A stretch of 64,000 nt of DNA from the NCBI RefSeq assembly GCF_003259155.1, contig NZ_QGMQ01000001.1, forward strand, positions 62,001 to 126,000. Direction: 5' to 3'. The stretch's first letter is position 1. The number at the start of each line of letters is the position of its first letter. Under the pieces are notes generated by a model. That model saw only the letters and a list, made by a program, of their open reading frames with translations, was not told where the DNA came from and did not search any database. This document shows, one piece after another, positions 1 through 12,950 of this stretch. Both the position numbers and the translations under genes were made by a program. Source of the DNA: Marinimicrobium alkaliphilum (GTDB lineage: Bacteria > Pseudomonadota > Gammaproteobacteria > Pseudomonadales > Cellvibrionaceae).

Positions 1-2
1 AT

Positions 3-2087
3 TCCGATGACGACCTGCTCGACTTCTTCGAGCTGCGCACGACCGGACTGTTTTCTTTTATCACCGGCGATCACCGCTATTCACGCGAGAAGATGACCGG
101 TGATATTGAGCGCCTGGAATCCTGGTACCTCGACCGCGGTTATCTGGATTTTAGTGTCGATTCCACCCAGGTAGCCCTGAGCCCGGATAAATCCCAGGTG
201 TTTATCACCATCAATATCACCGAGGGCGAAATTTACACCATCAGTGGTGTCGAGCTGGCGGGCGACCCCAAAATCCCCGAAAGCCATGTACGTAACCTGA
301 TATTTATGCAGGAAGGGGATACCTTTTCCCAGCAGTTGATGACCTTGTCTTCCGAGTACATTACCCGCCGCTTGGGCAACGAGGGTTATACCTTTGCCAG
401 CGTTGAGGGGATGCCTGAACCCAACCGCGAAGACAATACGGTTGAGATCACCTTTTTTATAGATCCGGGCCAGCGCGCGTATGTGCGCCGCGTGAATTTC
501 AAAGGTAACAACCGCACCATCGACGAAGTGCTACGCCGCGAGATGCGCCAGATTGAAGGCGCGTCGGCATCCACATCACTGATCGAGTTTTCCAAGGTGC
601 GGCTTGAGCGCCTGGGTTTCTTTAAAGAAGTGACGGCGGACACCATCGAAGTGCCGGGGACGTCGGATCAGGTGGATGTTGAGTACACGGTTGAGGAACA
701 GCCTTCCGGGAGCATGGGGCTACAAATTGGCTATGCCCAGTACACGGGTCTGATGTTTGGCGCCAATATTCAACAGAACAACTGGTTCGGTACCGGTAAG
801 CAGGTTGGGATGTCGATCAATACCAGCCGCTGGCAGGACGTATACCGGTTTGATTACAACGATCCTTATTTCACCATTGACGGCGTCAGCCGTGGTTACA
901 GCCTTTACTACCAGAAACGCGACTTTGCCCGTTATGGGGTCGCCAGCTTTGGCACCAACACCTTTGGTGCGAAAGTGCGCTTCGGCTATCCGGTCTCGGA
1001 AATCGAGCGTATCGGCTTCGATCTGGGGTTCCGCGATCTGGAGCTGACCACCGGTCAGTTCGCCGTGCAGGAAATTTTCACCTCGCCGCGCCTGCGTGAT
1101 GGTGTCAACGGCTATATTACCCAGAGCGATGCCTTGGCCATGCAGCAGGATCAGGCCAATGAGATCGACTACCCGCCGGGCACGTATCCGCTCTATCCCA
1201 TCCAGGAGGATATGGTGCCGGAAGGGCGCGGGTTTATTGACGAGAACGGCGATCGCTTCCGGGACTTTATTGCCGAGCTCTACTGGGTGCGCTCGACCCT
1301 GAATCGCCCAATGCTGGCGACGCGCGGTGCTCAACAGCGCCTGGGTCTCGAAATCAGCACACCCTTGGGTGATCTGGAATACTTGAAGCTCGATTACAGT
1401 GCCCAGGGCCACTTTCCGTTGACCAATCAGCTGACGCTGCGGTTGCGCACGCGACTGGGTTATGCGGAATCTTATGGTGACACCAGTCAGTTGCCCTTCT
1501 TCGAGCACTTTTATGCCGGCGGTTTCGGCTCGGTGCGTGGCTTTGATCGCAACACGCTGGGGCCGCGCAGTACGCCTGCCGAGGTCTATATTACCCAGGC
1601 TGCAGCCTGGGAGGACGTCAATGGCGACGGCCAGCAGCAGAACAACGAGTTGAGCCAGCCTGCCTACGTCTTGTGTGAGGCTGAGGAAACCCTGGTGGCA
1701 GGCAATACCGTGTGTCGGCCAGGGCAGTTTATTTCCGAGCGCCGGCAGATTCAGACCCTGCGTCGTGAGCGAGGCAACCCCTTCGGTGGCAACATTCTGC
1801 TTGAGGGCGGTGCAGAAGTGATCTTCCCGCTGCCCTTTATCCAGGATCAGCGCATGCTCCAGGCTACCGCGTTCATTGATGCCGGCAACGTTTTCAGCAC
1901 AAATTGTGGCCCTGAGCAGTTAAACTGTTATGATGTCGATCCTTCGAATATCAGTGCTGCCGGTGGGCTTGGGCTGACCTGGATCACGGGCTTTGGCCCT
2001 ATGACCTTCAGTGTTGCCCGTCCGATCCGCAAGAACGATATTGAGCGGGCGAAGTTCTTCCAGTTCTCGCTGGGCGGCGCGTTCTAA
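3..2087 (+). CDS. bamA: Outer membrane protein assembly factor BamA (5' partial)
   Basis: BamA is the POTRA/beta-barrel core of the BAM complex, which folds and inserts outer-membrane proteins. The frame is open from the first bases, so the signal peptide and first POTRA region (roughly 100 residues against a family norm near 800) lie upstream. About 694 residues are visible. POTRA repeats run to about visible residue 230, followed by the Omp85 barrel. The barrel carries the conserved VRGF loop motif near base 1531 and ends in FSLGGAF with the C-terminal Phe of the beta-signal. An internal ATG at 93 is not the start, because homologous POTRA sequence continues upstream of it. Two Cys pairs (near bases 1672-1714 and 1908-1929) sit in probable surface loops. 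It is followed by skp, the usual partner gene. Confidence 0.97.
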   Translation, partial: SDDDLLDFFELRTTGLFSFITGDHRYSREKMTGDIERLESWYLDRGYLDFSVDSTQVALSPDKSQVFITINITEGEIYTISGVELAGDPKIPESHVRNLIFMQEGDTFSQQLMTLSSEYITRRLGNEGYTFASVEGMPEPNREDNTVEITFFIDPGQRAYVRRVNFKGNNRTIDEVLRREMRQIEGASASTSLIEFSKVRLERLGFFKEVTADTIEVPGTSDQVDVEYTVEEQPSGSMGLQIGYAQYTGLMFGANIQQNNWFGTGKQVGMSINTSRWQDVYRFDYNDPYFTIDGVSRGYSLYYQKRDFARYGVASFGTNTFGAKVRFGYPVSEIERIGFDLGFRDLELTTGQFAVQEIFTSPRLRDGVNGYITQSDALAMQQDQANEIDYPPGTYPLYPIQEDMVPEGRGFIDENGDRFRDFIAELYWVRSTLNRPMLATRGAQQRLGLEISTPLGDLEYLKLDYSAQGHFPLTNQLTLRLRTRLGYAESYGDTSQLPFFEHFYAGGFGSVRGFDRNTLGPRSTPAEVYITQAAAWEDVNGDGQQQNNELSQPAYVLCEAEETLVAGNTVCRPGQFISERRQIQTLRRERGNPFGGNILLEGGAEVIFPLPFIQDQRMLQATAFIDAGNVFSTNCGPEQLNCYDVDPSNISAAGGLGLTWITGFGPMTFSVARPIRKNDIERAKFFQFSLGGAF

Positions 2088-2151
2088 CCCCGCCGAAGCA
2101 GTCATTCTGTTCGGCGTCAGTAAAAGTAGAGTAATAGAGGCAATAGTAAAC

Positions 2152-2670
2152 ATGAGTATGATTATAAAAAAACTGATGGCAGCGGCCGTCCTGATGCTGA
2201 TGACCGGCGCTGCGCTGGCTGATAATGGCAAGGTTGTCGTGTTGGATCTGCAGGCGGCCATTTTGAGTTCAAGTGCGGCGCAGCAGAGCTTTGCGCGCCT
2301 TGAGCAGAATGCCGAGTACCGGGCGATGATTGCCCGCCTGGAAGAGATCCGCACCGAACTTGAAGAATTGCAGCAGACTGCAGAACGTGACGGCATGACC
2401 TGGTCGGAGGAGCAACGTGCCTCCAACAACCGTCGTGCCAACTACCTGCGGTCAGACTTTGAGCAGGAAGCCCAGAAAGTTCAGGCTGAACGCCAAGAGG
2501 TTGGGCAGCGGGTGGTTCAAAATTTGGCGCCGCGAGTCAACCAGATTCTGGATGAGCTGATGGAAGCCGAAAATATTGGCGTTGTACTCAACAGTCAGGG
2601 TGTTTTCCGGGCGACTGATACCGCTGATATCACGGACAAAGTCACTGAACTGCTGAACAAAGCCGATTAA
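2152..2670 (+). CDS. skp: Periplasmic chaperone Skp/OmpH
   Basis: Skp is a trimeric periplasmic holdase that carries unfolded outer-membrane proteins to BamA. The product is 172 residues. It has a signal peptide (basic MSMIIKKLM, then a hydrophobic stretch ending in GAALA) and a mature part that starts with a beta strand (KVVVLDLQAAIL). Long charged helices rich in Glu, Gln and Arg follow, as expected for the coiled-coil tentacles. The frame is open further upstream into the end of bamA, but ATG 2152 is the first start that gives a clean signal peptide. ATG 2158 is an alternative. The gene follows bamA by 64 bp without a terminator, so co-transcription is likely. Confidence 0.93.
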   Translation: MSMIIKKLMAAAVLMLMTGAALADNGKVVVLDLQAAILSSSAAQQSFARLEQNAEYRAMIARLEEIRTELEELQQTAERDGMTWSEEQRASNNRRANYLRSDFEQEAQKVQAERQEVGQRVVQNLAPRVNQILDELMEAENIGVVLNSQGVFRATDTADITDKVTELLNKAD

Positions 2671-2680
2671 GGGCGAGTGA

Positions 2681-3709
2681 GTGCAGCCTAAGTCCTATAC
2701 GCTGGCCGAACTGGCCCGCGAGCTTGAGGCCGAGCTGGAGGGCGATCCGGAGTATCGAATTACCGGGATCAACGCCCTCAAGCAGGCTGGCCCCTGCGAA
2801 GCCGCTTTCATCGCAAATTCCCGCTTCCGTACACAGCTGGCCGACAGCCGCGCAGGTGTTGTGATTCTGAAGGCCGATTGGCGCTCAGAAACCGCGACCA
2901 ACAAGCTGGTCATGGACAACCCTTACCTCGGTTTTGCCCGCCTGACGCAACTCTTTGATAGCCGTCGTCCGGCTCTGCCCGGTGTGCATCCCAGTGTTCA
3001 GATAGGGGCTGATACCCGGGTGCCCGAGAGCGCCTGTATCGGTGCCAATGTGGTGTTGGGTGAGGATGTGGTACTGGGGGAAAATGTGGTGATCGGCGCG
3101 AATACCGTGGTTGGCGACGGTTCTGCGATCGGCGACCGTACCGAGCTGCGTGCCAATGTCACGGTTTACCACGGTGTGACGATTGGTCGGGATGGCATCG
3201 TACACAGTGGTGCAGTTATTGGCGCCGACGGCTTCGGCTTTGCGCCAGACCAGAATCAGTGGCACAAAATTCATCAGTTGGGCGGCGTGGTGATCGGTGA
3301 TCGCGTTGAGATTGGCGCCTGTACCACCATTGATCGGGGTGCTCTGGGCGATACGGAAATCGCGGATGGCGTCAAAATTGACAACTTGGTCATGATTGCC
3401 CACAACGTGCGTGTTGGGAAAAATACTGCCATTGCCGGACAGGTGGGTATTGCAGGCAGCTCCACAGTCGGTGAAAATTGCACCATCGCTGGGCAGGTTG
3501 GCATCGCCGGTCATGTGAGTATTGCCGACGGCGTTCACTTTACGGGCAAAAGCCTGGTATCAGGCGATGTGAGCGAGCCCGGGGCGTATTCTTCCGGTAC
3601 GCCGCTCGCGCCCACCACCGAATGGCGCAGAAACGCCGTTCGTTTCCGTCAGCTGGATGCGCTGGCCGCTCGGGTCAAGAAGCTCGAAAAGCACAGCAAA
3701 ACTGATTAA
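2681..3709 (+). CDS. lpxD: UDP-3-O-(3-hydroxyacyl)glucosamine N-acyltransferase LpxD
   Basis: LpxD is the third enzyme of lipid A synthesis, adding the N-linked hydroxyacyl chain to UDP-3-O-acyl-glucosamine. The 342-residue length matches the family (about 341). An N-terminal uridine-binding domain (residues 1-100) precedes a long left-handed beta-helix of hexapeptide repeats (about residues 105-300). The probable catalytic His lies in MIAHNVRVG. A short C-terminal helix (RQLDALAARVKKLE) closes the trimer. The start is GTG 2681, ten bases after the skp stop, with a GGGCGAG ribosome-binding site. It sits in the skp-lpxD-fabZ-lpxA-lpxB operon. Confidence 0.96.
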   Translation: MQPKSYTLAELARELEAELEGDPEYRITGINALKQAGPCEAAFIANSRFRTQLADSRAGVVILKADWRSETATNKLVMDNPYLGFARLTQLFDSRRPALPGVHPSVQIGADTRVPESACIGANVVLGEDVVLGENVVIGANTVVGDGSAIGDRTELRANVTVYHGVTIGRDGIVHSGAVIGADGFGFAPDQNQWHKIHQLGGVVIGDRVEIGACTTIDRGALGDTEIADGVKIDNLVMIAHNVRVGKNTAIAGQVGIAGSSTVGENCTIAGQVGIAGHVSIADGVHFTGKSLVSGDVSEPGAYSSGTPLAPTTEWRRNAVRFRQLDALAARVKKLEKHSKTD

Positions 3710-3757
3710 ACCTCCTCCCTCCTGGCAGCAGTGGCTGCCCATCTAGGGCTTAATGCA

Positions 3758-4195
3758 ATGATTGATATTAACGAAATTCGTGAGTACTTGCCGCACCGCT
3801 ACCCGTTCCTGCTGATTGACCGTGTGATTGAGCTGGTTGAGAACGAGTCCATTGTGGCGTACAAAAACATCACCATTAATGAAGAAGTGTTTAATGGTCA
3901 TTTCCCCCAGGCCCCGATTTTTCCGGGCGTCATGATTCTGGAAGCCATGGCGCAAGCCTCCGGCGTACTGGGATTTGTCAGTATGGGGAAGAAGCCGGAA
4001 GACGGCTCGATTTACCTGTTTGCCGGCATCGATGACGTACGCTTCAAGCGTCAGGTGATTCCCGGTGACCGCCTGACACTGGAATCGAAGGTCAAGTCGG
4101 TGAAGCGCGGCATCTGGAAATTCGAGTGTCGGGCCACCGTCGATGACCAGCTCGCGGCATCAGCTACGATCATGTGTGCTGATCGCAAAGTGTGA
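3758..4195 (+). CDS. fabZ: 3-hydroxyacyl-[acyl-carrier-protein] dehydratase FabZ
   Basis: FabZ dehydrates 3-hydroxyacyl-ACP in type II fatty-acid synthesis. It competes with LpxA for 3-hydroxyacyl-ACP, which explains its place among lpx genes. The 145-residue product has a single hot-dog fold. The catalytic His48 is in NGHFPQAP and Glu62 is in MILEAMAQ. The frame could begin at GTG 3731, but ATG 3758 gives the [18 protein letters not shown]-terminus that closely matches pseudomonad FabZ. Confidence 0.96.
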   Translation: MIDINEIREYLPHRYPFLLIDRVIELVENESIVAYKNITINEEVFNGHFPQAPIFPGVMILEAMAQASGVLGFVSMGKKPEDGSIYLFAGIDDVRFKRQVIPGDRLTLESKVKSVKRGIWKFECRATVDDQLAASATIMCADRKV

Positions 4196-4232
4196 CTATA
4201 ATGGGATCAATGCCAAACTCTATCACTGAACC

Positions 4233-5015
4233 GTGAGACCTGCTTTGATTGATTCGCGCGCGATAGTCCACCCCAGTGCCCGCCTTGCCGATGACGTGAG
4301 CGTCGGGCCCTGGACCCTGATCGGCCCCGATGTGGAGATTGGTGAGGGCTCGGTAATTGCCTCCCATGTGGTGATCAAGGGGCCAACCCGCATCGGTAAA
4401 CACAATACCATTTTCCAGTTCTCCTCGGTCGGGGAGGACACGCCAGACCTGAAATACAACGGTGAACCAACGCGCTTGGTAATCGGCGATCACAACATTA
4501 TCCGCGAGGGTGTGACCATCCACCGGGGCACCGTACAGGATCGCTCGGAAACCACCATTGGTGACCACAACCTGCTCATGGCCTATGTCCATGTCGGACA
4601 CGACAGCATCGTTGGCAATCACTGTATCCTGGTGAATAACGCCGCGCTTGCCGGGCATGTGCACGTTGGCGACTGGGCGATACTGGGCGGCTTCACCCTG
4701 GTGCACCAGTTCTGCAAAATTGGCGCTCACGCTTTTACCGGTATGGGCAGCACCATCGGGAAGGATGTGCCTGCCTATATCATGGCGGCGGGCAACCCGG
4801 CTGCGGCCAAGAGTATCAATGTGGAAGGTCTGCGCCGACGGGGGTTCAGCAAAGATGAGCTGGCCGCGCTGACCCGTGCCTTCAAGATCATCTACCGTCG
4901 GGGTCTGACCCTGGATGAAGCGATTGCGCAACTGGAAGTCCTGACCCAGGAATTTACCCGTCTGTCCCCGATGATCGAGTCCCTGCGCAGCTCCTCGCGC
5001 GGCATTCTGCGTTAA
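4233..5015 (+). CDS. lpxA: Acyl-[ACP]-UDP-N-acetylglucosamine O-acyltransferase LpxA
   Basis: LpxA catalyses the first step of lipid A synthesis, moving a 3-hydroxyacyl chain from ACP to the 3-OH of UDP-GlcNAc. The 260-residue protein has a hexapeptide left-handed beta-helix over about residues 8-190 and an alpha-helical C-terminal domain. The expected catalytic His is His123 in VGHDS. The start is GTG 4233, with TTG 4245 as an alternative. It lies 37 bp after fabZ and 7 bp before lpxB. Confidence 0.96.
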   Translation: MRPALIDSRAIVHPSARLADDVSVGPWTLIGPDVEIGEGSVIASHVVIKGPTRIGKHNTIFQFSSVGEDTPDLKYNGEPTRLVIGDHNIIREGVTIHRGTVQDRSETTIGDHNLLMAYVHVGHDSIVGNHCILVNNAALAGHVHVGDWAILGGFTLVHQFCKIGAHAFTGMGSTIGKDVPAYIMAAGNPAAAKSINVEGLRRRGFSKDELAALTRAFKIIYRRGLTLDEAIAQLEVLTQEFTRLSPMIESLRSSSRGILR

Positions 5016-5022
5016 TACAGCC

Positions 5023-6204
5023 ATGGCGCGGCGACTGCGAATTGGCATAGTGGCGGGCGAGGCCTCGGGGGATATTCTCGGCGGCGCGCTGATCAAGGCC
5101 TTGCGTCACCATTTTCCGGAGGCAGAGTTCTCCGGCATCGGTGGCCCACGTATGCTGGAGCAGGGTTTCCATTCTTTCTTTCCCCAAGAACGTCTGGCGG
5201 TAATGGGGCTGGTTGAGCCGCTCAAACGCCTACCGGAACTGCTCAGGATCCGTCGCTTTTTGCGACGCCACTACACCGAAAACCCACCGGACGTCTTCAT
5301 CGGCATCGACTCCCCGGATTTTACCCTGACTCTGGAAGGGTGGCTCAAGGAGGTGGGGGTACCCACCGTCCACTACGTCAGCCCCTCTGTGTGGGCCTGG
5401 CGCCAAAAGCGGGTTCACAAGGTCGCCCGTTCGGTAGATTTGATGCTGACGTTGTTTCCCTTCGAGGCCGATTTCTACCGCGATCATCAGGTGCCGGTGA
5501 CTTTTGTCGGCCACCACCTGGCCGATGCCATGCCTCTTGACCCGGATCAGAGCGCGGCTCGGCGCGAGCTCAACTTGGCCGAAGATGCGCGCGTGATCGC
5601 ATTGCTGCCGGGTAGTCGGGCTTCCGAAGTGGAGCGCCTCGGGCCTTTGTTTATGCAGGCAGCAGCCTGGTGCCTCAAACAAAACCCCAAACTTCAGTTT
5701 GTGATTCCTGCCGCCAACCCGCTGCGCTACCGTCAGTTGCATCATCAACTGGCGGGGTATACCGAATTACCCATTCAGATGGTTCACGGCCAATCGCGCA
5801 CAGTCATGGCAGCGGCGGATGTGGTTCTGATGGCGTCGGGGACGACCTCGCTCGAAGCCCTGCTCTTGAAAAAACCGATGGTGATCGCCTACCGAATGGC
5901 GGGTTTGTCGTTCGCGATCCTCAAGCGTCTGGTCAAATCGCCCTGGGTGGGGTTGCCCAATATTTTGGCCGGTGAGGCCTTGGTCCCCGAACTCTTGCAG
6001 AAGGACGCCACGGCCGAGAAGATGGGCAGGGCACTGATGACCTATATTGATGACCCCAGTGCCGCCCGCTTGCTGACAGAGCGTTTCTACCAGCTGCACC
6101 GGACGTTGCGTCAGGGCGCCAGCGAGCGCGCCGCCGAGGCCGTGGCCGAGCTGATTCGCTCACGCCGGGGTGAGCTGGAGACAGCCGACGAGGGGGTGTT
6201 GTGA
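5023..6204 (+). CDS. lpxB: Lipid-A-disaccharide synthase LpxB
   Basis: LpxB is a glycosyltransferase (GT19) that joins UDP-2,3-diacylglucosamine and lipid X into the lipid A disaccharide at the inner membrane. The 393-residue product has the N-terminal [10 protein letters not shown] motif, the central [11 protein letters not shown] segment and [10 protein letters not shown] of the nucleotide-binding half. The start is ATG 5032-proximal within the short gap after lpxA (ATG 5023). The stop overlaps the rnhB start as GTGA, so translation is probably coupled. Confidence 0.96.
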   Translation: MARRLRIGIVAGEASGDILGGALIKALRHHFPEAEFSGIGGPRMLEQGFHSFFPQERLAVMGLVEPLKRLPELLRIRRFLRRHYTENPPDVFIGIDSPDFTLTLEGWLKEVGVPTVHYVSPSVWAWRQKRVHKVARSVDLMLTLFPFEADFYRDHQVPVTFVGHHLADAMPLDPDQSAARRELNLAEDARVIALLPGSRASEVERLGPLFMQAAAWCLKQNPKLQFVIPAANPLRYRQLHHQLAGYTELPIQMVHGQSRTVMAAADVVLMASGTTSLEALLLKKPMVIAYRMAGLSFAILKRLVKSPWVGLPNILAGEALVPELLQKDATAEKMGRALMTYIDDPSAARLLTERFYQLHRTLRQGASERAAEAVAELIRSRRGELETADEGVL

Positions 6205-6809
6205 TCGAGCCCTTTGTGTCCTGCTACCCGGGCACGTGTTTCGCGGGCGTCGACGAAGTCGGCCGGGGGCCACTGGCGGGCGACGTGGTGGCGGCGGCGG
6301 TCATTCTCGATCCGGCCCAGCCCATTGACGGCCTCAACGACTCAAAAAAGCTCACAGAAAAACGCAGGGAACAGCTGTATGATGAGATTCAGGCTAAGGC
6401 CCTGAGTTGGTGTATCGCCCGCGCGAGCGTGGCCGAAATTGATAAAATCAATATCCTTCAGGCCAGCTTGTTGGCCATGCACCGGGCGGTTCAGGGGCTG
6501 GCGACACAGCCCGAGCACGTACTGGTGGATGGTAATAAAATTCCCCGCTGGGATTACCCGGCGGAGGCGGTGGTCAAAGGCGATAGCCGGGTGCCCGCGA
6601 TCAGCGCGGCGTCGATCCTGGCCAAAGTCTGCCGGGACCGGGAGATGATTGCGCTGGATCAGCGCTACCCGGGTTATGGCTTCGCCGGACACAAGGGCTA
6701 CCCCACTAAAACGCATCTGGACGCCTTGCAGCGCCTTGGGGTGACGCCCGTGCATCGGACGTCCTTCGGGCCGGTCAAGGCGCTCCTGGAACAGATCGAA
6801 CTCTTCTGA
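6201..6809 (+). CDS. rnhB: Ribonuclease HII
   Basis: RNase HII cleaves RNA in RNA-DNA hybrids and single ribonucleotides embedded in DNA. The 202-residue protein has the catalytic [19 protein letters not shown] segment (Asp-Glu pair near residue 18), VDGNKIP, and the second acidic site in KVCRDREM. The [12 protein letters not shown] motif of the substrate loop is present. It starts with GTG 6201, overlapping the lpxB stop by four bases. The lpxB-rnhB-dnaE order is standard in gammaproteobacteria. Confidence 0.96.
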   Translation: MIEPFVSCYPGTCFAGVDEVGRGPLAGDVVAAAVILDPAQPIDGLNDSKKLTEKRREQLYDEIQAKALSWCIARASVAEIDKINILQASLLAMHRAVQGLATQPEHVLVDGNKIPRWDYPAEAVVKGDSRVPAISAASILAKVCRDREMIALDQRYPGYGFAGHKGYPTKTHLDALQRLGVTPVHRTSFGPVKALLEQIELF

Positions 6810-6838
6810 TAACGCCTGCGGGCGATGACTGACGGCTT

Positions 6839-10354
<3,516 letters not shown>

Positions 10355-10482
10355 GCGGCTGTTATCGCCAATTTTGCAGACAAACGGTCGACACTGGGGG
10401 AGCTTTTGCGTATCTTACCGCCCCTGCGCGGCAGCGCCGCTCCCATTAGGCCCACAATTAAACCGGATTGAAACAGCGAACT

Positions 10483-11433
10483 ATGAATCTGAACTATCTG
10501 GATTTTGAGCAGCCCATCGCCGTCCTCGAAGGAAAAATCGAGGAATTGCAGATGGTGGGTAATGCCAACGACCTCAACATCACTGAGGAAATCAACAAGC
10601 TGCGGGATAAGAGCAACAAGCTCACCGAAAGCATTTACAGCAACTTGACTCCCTGGCAGATCGTTCAGGTTGCCCGTCACCCGCAACGCCCCTATAGCGC
10701 CGATTATATCAAGCGCATGTTCACCGACTGGGATGAGCTGCACGGCGACCGGCATTTTGGTGACGATCACGCCATCATCGGTGGCGTGGCCCGCATTGAC
10801 GGCAAGCCGGTGATGGTTATCGGTGAGGAAAAAGGGCGCGGCGTGCAGGAAAAAGTACACCGCAACTTTGGTATGCCCAAACCCGAAGGTTACCGCAAGG
10901 CGCTGCGCCTGATGGAGATGGCCGAGCGCTTCAAGCTGCCGATCCTGACCCTGATTGATACGCCCGGGGCCTATCCGGGCATCGACTCGGAAGAGCGGGG
11001 CATCAGTGAGGCGATTGCCCAGAACCTGGCGGTGATGTCGCGTCTACGCACGCCAATCATCTGCACGGTGATTGGTGAAGGTTCCTCCGGTGGCGCGCTT
11101 GCGATCGGTGTCGGCGATCAGTTGAACATGTTGCAGTACTCCACGTATTTTGTGATCTCGCCCGAAGGTTGCGCGAATATCATCTGGAAGACTGTGGAGA
11201 AGGCGCCGCTTGCGGCCGAGGCCATGGGTGTGACCTCAAGCAAGTTGGCGGAGCTGGGTATTGTCGATGAGACCATTCCCGAGCCCATGGGCGGCGCTCA
11301 CCGGGATATCGAGGGTATGGCGGAGCGGTTGCGGGGACGTCTGTCCGAGCAGCTTGATCGCCTGTCCAGCGAGCCCATTGATCAGTTGCTGGAGCGCCGT
11401 TACCAGCGTTTGATGAGTTACGGTAACCCGTAA
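10483..11433 (+). CDS. accA: Acetyl-CoA carboxylase carboxyltransferase subunit alpha
   Basis: AccA pairs with AccD to move the carboxyl group from carboxybiotin to acetyl-CoA, the committed step of fatty-acid synthesis. The 316-residue product starts at ATG 10483 ([12 protein letters not shown]). A TTG five codons upstream is less likely. Visible family signatures are [15 protein letters not shown], the oxyanion region [14 protein letters not shown], and [15 protein letters not shown]. It follows dnaE after 128 bp, as in many relatives. In enterobacteria and pseudomonads tilS often lies nearby, but the next gene here is unrelated and on the opposite strand. Confidence 0.96.
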   Translation: MNLNYLDFEQPIAVLEGKIEELQMVGNANDLNITEEINKLRDKSNKLTESIYSNLTPWQIVQVARHPQRPYSADYIKRMFTDWDELHGDRHFGDDHAIIGGVARIDGKPVMVIGEEKGRGVQEKVHRNFGMPKPEGYRKALRLMEMAERFKLPILTLIDTPGAYPGIDSEERGISEAIAQNLAVMSRLRTPIICTVIGEGSSGGALAIGVGDQLNMLQYSTYFVISPEGCANIIWKTVEKAPLAAEAMGVTSSKLAELGIVDETIPEPMGGAHRDIEGMAERLRGRLSEQLDRLSSEPIDQLLERRYQRLMSYGNP

Positions 11434-11441
11434 CCGCGTTG

Positions 11442-11457
11442 CGGCCCGGCAGGGCCG
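11442..11457 (+). terminator. Stem-loop after accA
   Basis: A perfect six-base-pair GC stem (CGGCCC / GGGCCG) with a four-base loop lies nine bases after the accA stop. There is no T run behind it, so intrinsic termination is uncertain. An mRNA 3'-end stabiliser is equally possible. Confidence 0.35.
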
Positions 11458-11492
11458 TTGTACCTGACAGGTTTCGGGTTGGGTGCGCTTTT

Positions 11493-11520
11493 GTCGGATT
11501 ACGGCTGCGCCTGATCCGAC
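11493..11520. repeat. REP-like palindromic element, copy 1
   Basis: A 28-base element has nine-base arms, GTCGGATTA and TGATCCGAC (one mismatch), around CGGCTGCGCC. It lies between the convergent 3' ends of accA and the next gene. Its reverse complement differs by one base from the copy at 25005-25032. Confidence 0.8.
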
Positions 11521-11524
11521 CTGC

Positions 11525-12064
11525 TCACGCGCTCACCAACAAGCGGTCGTACTTCTTGCTCAACATATCGTAAAACTTCTCCCGCGCCATGGCGATATCC
11601 TGCTTCAACCCGGCAATCTGCTCCGGCGTGATATCCTTGCGCCCCACATACACCTGCTTGCGGAAACTGGCCATCTTCAGGGTGTAGAGACGTAGGCAGC
11701 GCTCCAGGTTTTTCTCCCCCAGCATCAGCAGCTTGGCCTCGGCATCGGCAAGCTTGCGAAATTCGTCCACCAGCTCGGCATTGATCTGTTCCAGCTCTTT
11801 TTTACGGGGCAGGGGCCAGCGCTCGCCGTATTGTGTCGACTCCGCTGCGAGGCTGGCGTATTTGCCGAACAGATGGGCAATCTGCCCCACCTGAGAGGAA
11901 ATACCCTCGAGCATGGCCAGGCGTCGACTTTCCGGCGACTCCTTTTCGGTTACCGGCGGTCGCTGTCGACGGCTTACCCACCAACCGGCGCCCATGGCAA
12001 TCAGTGCGCCCAGGGCCACTTTGAAAGAGGTGTCTAGAATTTGGATCAGAAGCGCATTGTCCAC
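11525..12064 (-). CDS. Membrane-anchored coiled-coil protein of unknown function
   Basis: I do not recognise a named family. The 179-residue product starts at GTG 12064. One N-terminal transmembrane segment (about residues 12-30, KVALGALIAMGAGWWV) is followed by SRRQR, which suggests that the soluble part lies in the cytoplasm. The rest is charged and helical, with Leu/Lys/Glu-rich stretches consistent with a coiled coil (ELEQINAELVDEFRKLADAE). It ends near the REP-like element downstream of accA and is followed on the same strand by no gene. The next gene upstream is the SUI1 gene, 79 bp away on the same strand, so the two may share a transcript. Confidence 0.75.
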   Translation of the reverse strand: MDNALLIQILDTSFKVALGALIAMGAGWWVSRRQRPPVTEKESPESRRLAMLEGISSQVGQIAHLFGKYASLAAESTQYGERWPLPRKKELEQINAELVDEFRKLADAEAKLLMLGEKNLERCLRLYTLKMASFRKQVYVGRKDITPEQIAGLKQDIAMAREKFYDMLSKKYDRLLVSA

Positions 12065-12143
12065 GGCTTCGGCCTCGCTGTCAGAAACTTGTCAGTCTTC
12101 GGATTTACTGGGAATTCTGCAAGTTTCGGGCCATGGCTCACCT

Positions 12144-12476
12144 TTAGCCGCCAGCGAGTTTTACCGTGTGGCCTTGGGCCTCCAGCAGCGCTTTGACCTT
12201 GTCGCGCACATCGCCCTGAATCTCAATAATGCCATTTTTGACCGAGCCGCCCGTGCCGCACTGCTGCTTGAGGGTCTTGGCCAGGGTCTTGAGCTCTTTC
12301 TCGGCTAACAGCACGCCACTGATCGTGGTTACCCCCTTGCCTTTGCGGCCAGCCGTCTCCCGGCGGATACGGACGATGCCATCGCCCTCGGGGGGGGCTG
12401 ACTCGGGTTCAGTGGCTTTTATGCGACCCTGGTCCGTGCTGTAAACCAGGCGGGTAGAGGTGTCTTTGCGGCTCAC
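12144..12476 (-). CDS. yciH: SUI1/eIF1-family translation factor YciH
   Basis: This is a small homologue of eukaryotic initiation factor eIF1/SUI1. In bacteria it can influence initiation fidelity in vitro, and its physiological role is poorly defined. The 110-residue product starts at GTG 12476 (SRKDTSTRLVYSTDQG), aligning with the E. coli YciH N-terminus. The core motifs are GDGIVRIRRETAGRKGKG, the GTGGSVKNGIIEIQGD segment and the C-terminal VKLAGG. The frame remains open for 40 codons upstream, but that part has no family similarity. Confidence 0.9.
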   Translation of the reverse strand: MSRKDTSTRLVYSTDQGRIKATEPESAPPEGDGIVRIRRETAGRKGKGVTTISGVLLAEKELKTLAKTLKQQCGTGGSVKNGIIEIQGDVRDKVKALLEAQGHTVKLAGG

Positions 12477-12590
12477 GGGGCCTCCGCTATCGGATTGAAC
12501 ATTGGCAAATGGTAGCACGGCCAGTCGGCCCCCAGACGTTGCCGTGGTAGAATCCCTGCCGATTTTCCCGTGGCGAGTGGAGAGGTGAGT

Positions 12591-12950
12591 GTGCAACGGT
12601 TACTGAATAAAGTGGGGGGCATTGTCCTGGTGGTACTGCTTGCAGGCTGCGACGGTGGTTCGCCGCCCGCCGAGGAGGCCCTGAGCGAGGAGGAGCGGCT
12701 GCTGCAGCTCGGCCAGCGGCGCTCGCGTAGCTGCATGGGCTGTCACGGCCCCGGTGGCGTTTCCCGGGTAGCCTCCTATCCGGATCTGGCGGGTCTGTCC
12801 AAGGAGACCCTGGTGACCGAGCTCAAGGCCTTTCGCTCGGGCGAGCGCAACGACCCTATGATGGTCTCGGTAGCGCGTAACCTGGACGATGAGGCGATCC
12901 GGGCCTTGGCGATTTACTACGCCGCCCAGCCCGCGCCGGAGCCGCGCTGA
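12591..12950 (+). CDS. Lipoprotein c-type cytochrome
   Basis: A small monohaem cytochrome c that is probably membrane-tethered as a lipoprotein. GTG 12591 gives a signal peptide ending in the lipobox LLAGC (Cys20). It is preceded by a GGAGAGG ribosome-binding site five bases upstream, which favours it over GTG 12570 or 12585. The single haem site is CMGCH, and the likely distal Met is in DPMMVSV. The 119-residue length fits class I cytochromes of the c5/c553 type. The TGA stop shares one base with the ATG of the downstream hydrolase. Its redox partner is unknown. Confidence 0.85.
   Translation: MQRLLNKVGGIVLVVLLAGCDGGSPPAEEALSEEERLLQLGQRRSRSCMGCHGPGGVSRVASYPDLAGLSKETLVTELKAFRSGERNDPMMVSVARNLDDEAIRALAIYYAAQPAPEPR

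Noticed and set aside
93-95. ATG 93 as the bamA start
   Set aside because: POTRA-like sequence continues in frame upstream to the window edge, so this Met is internal.
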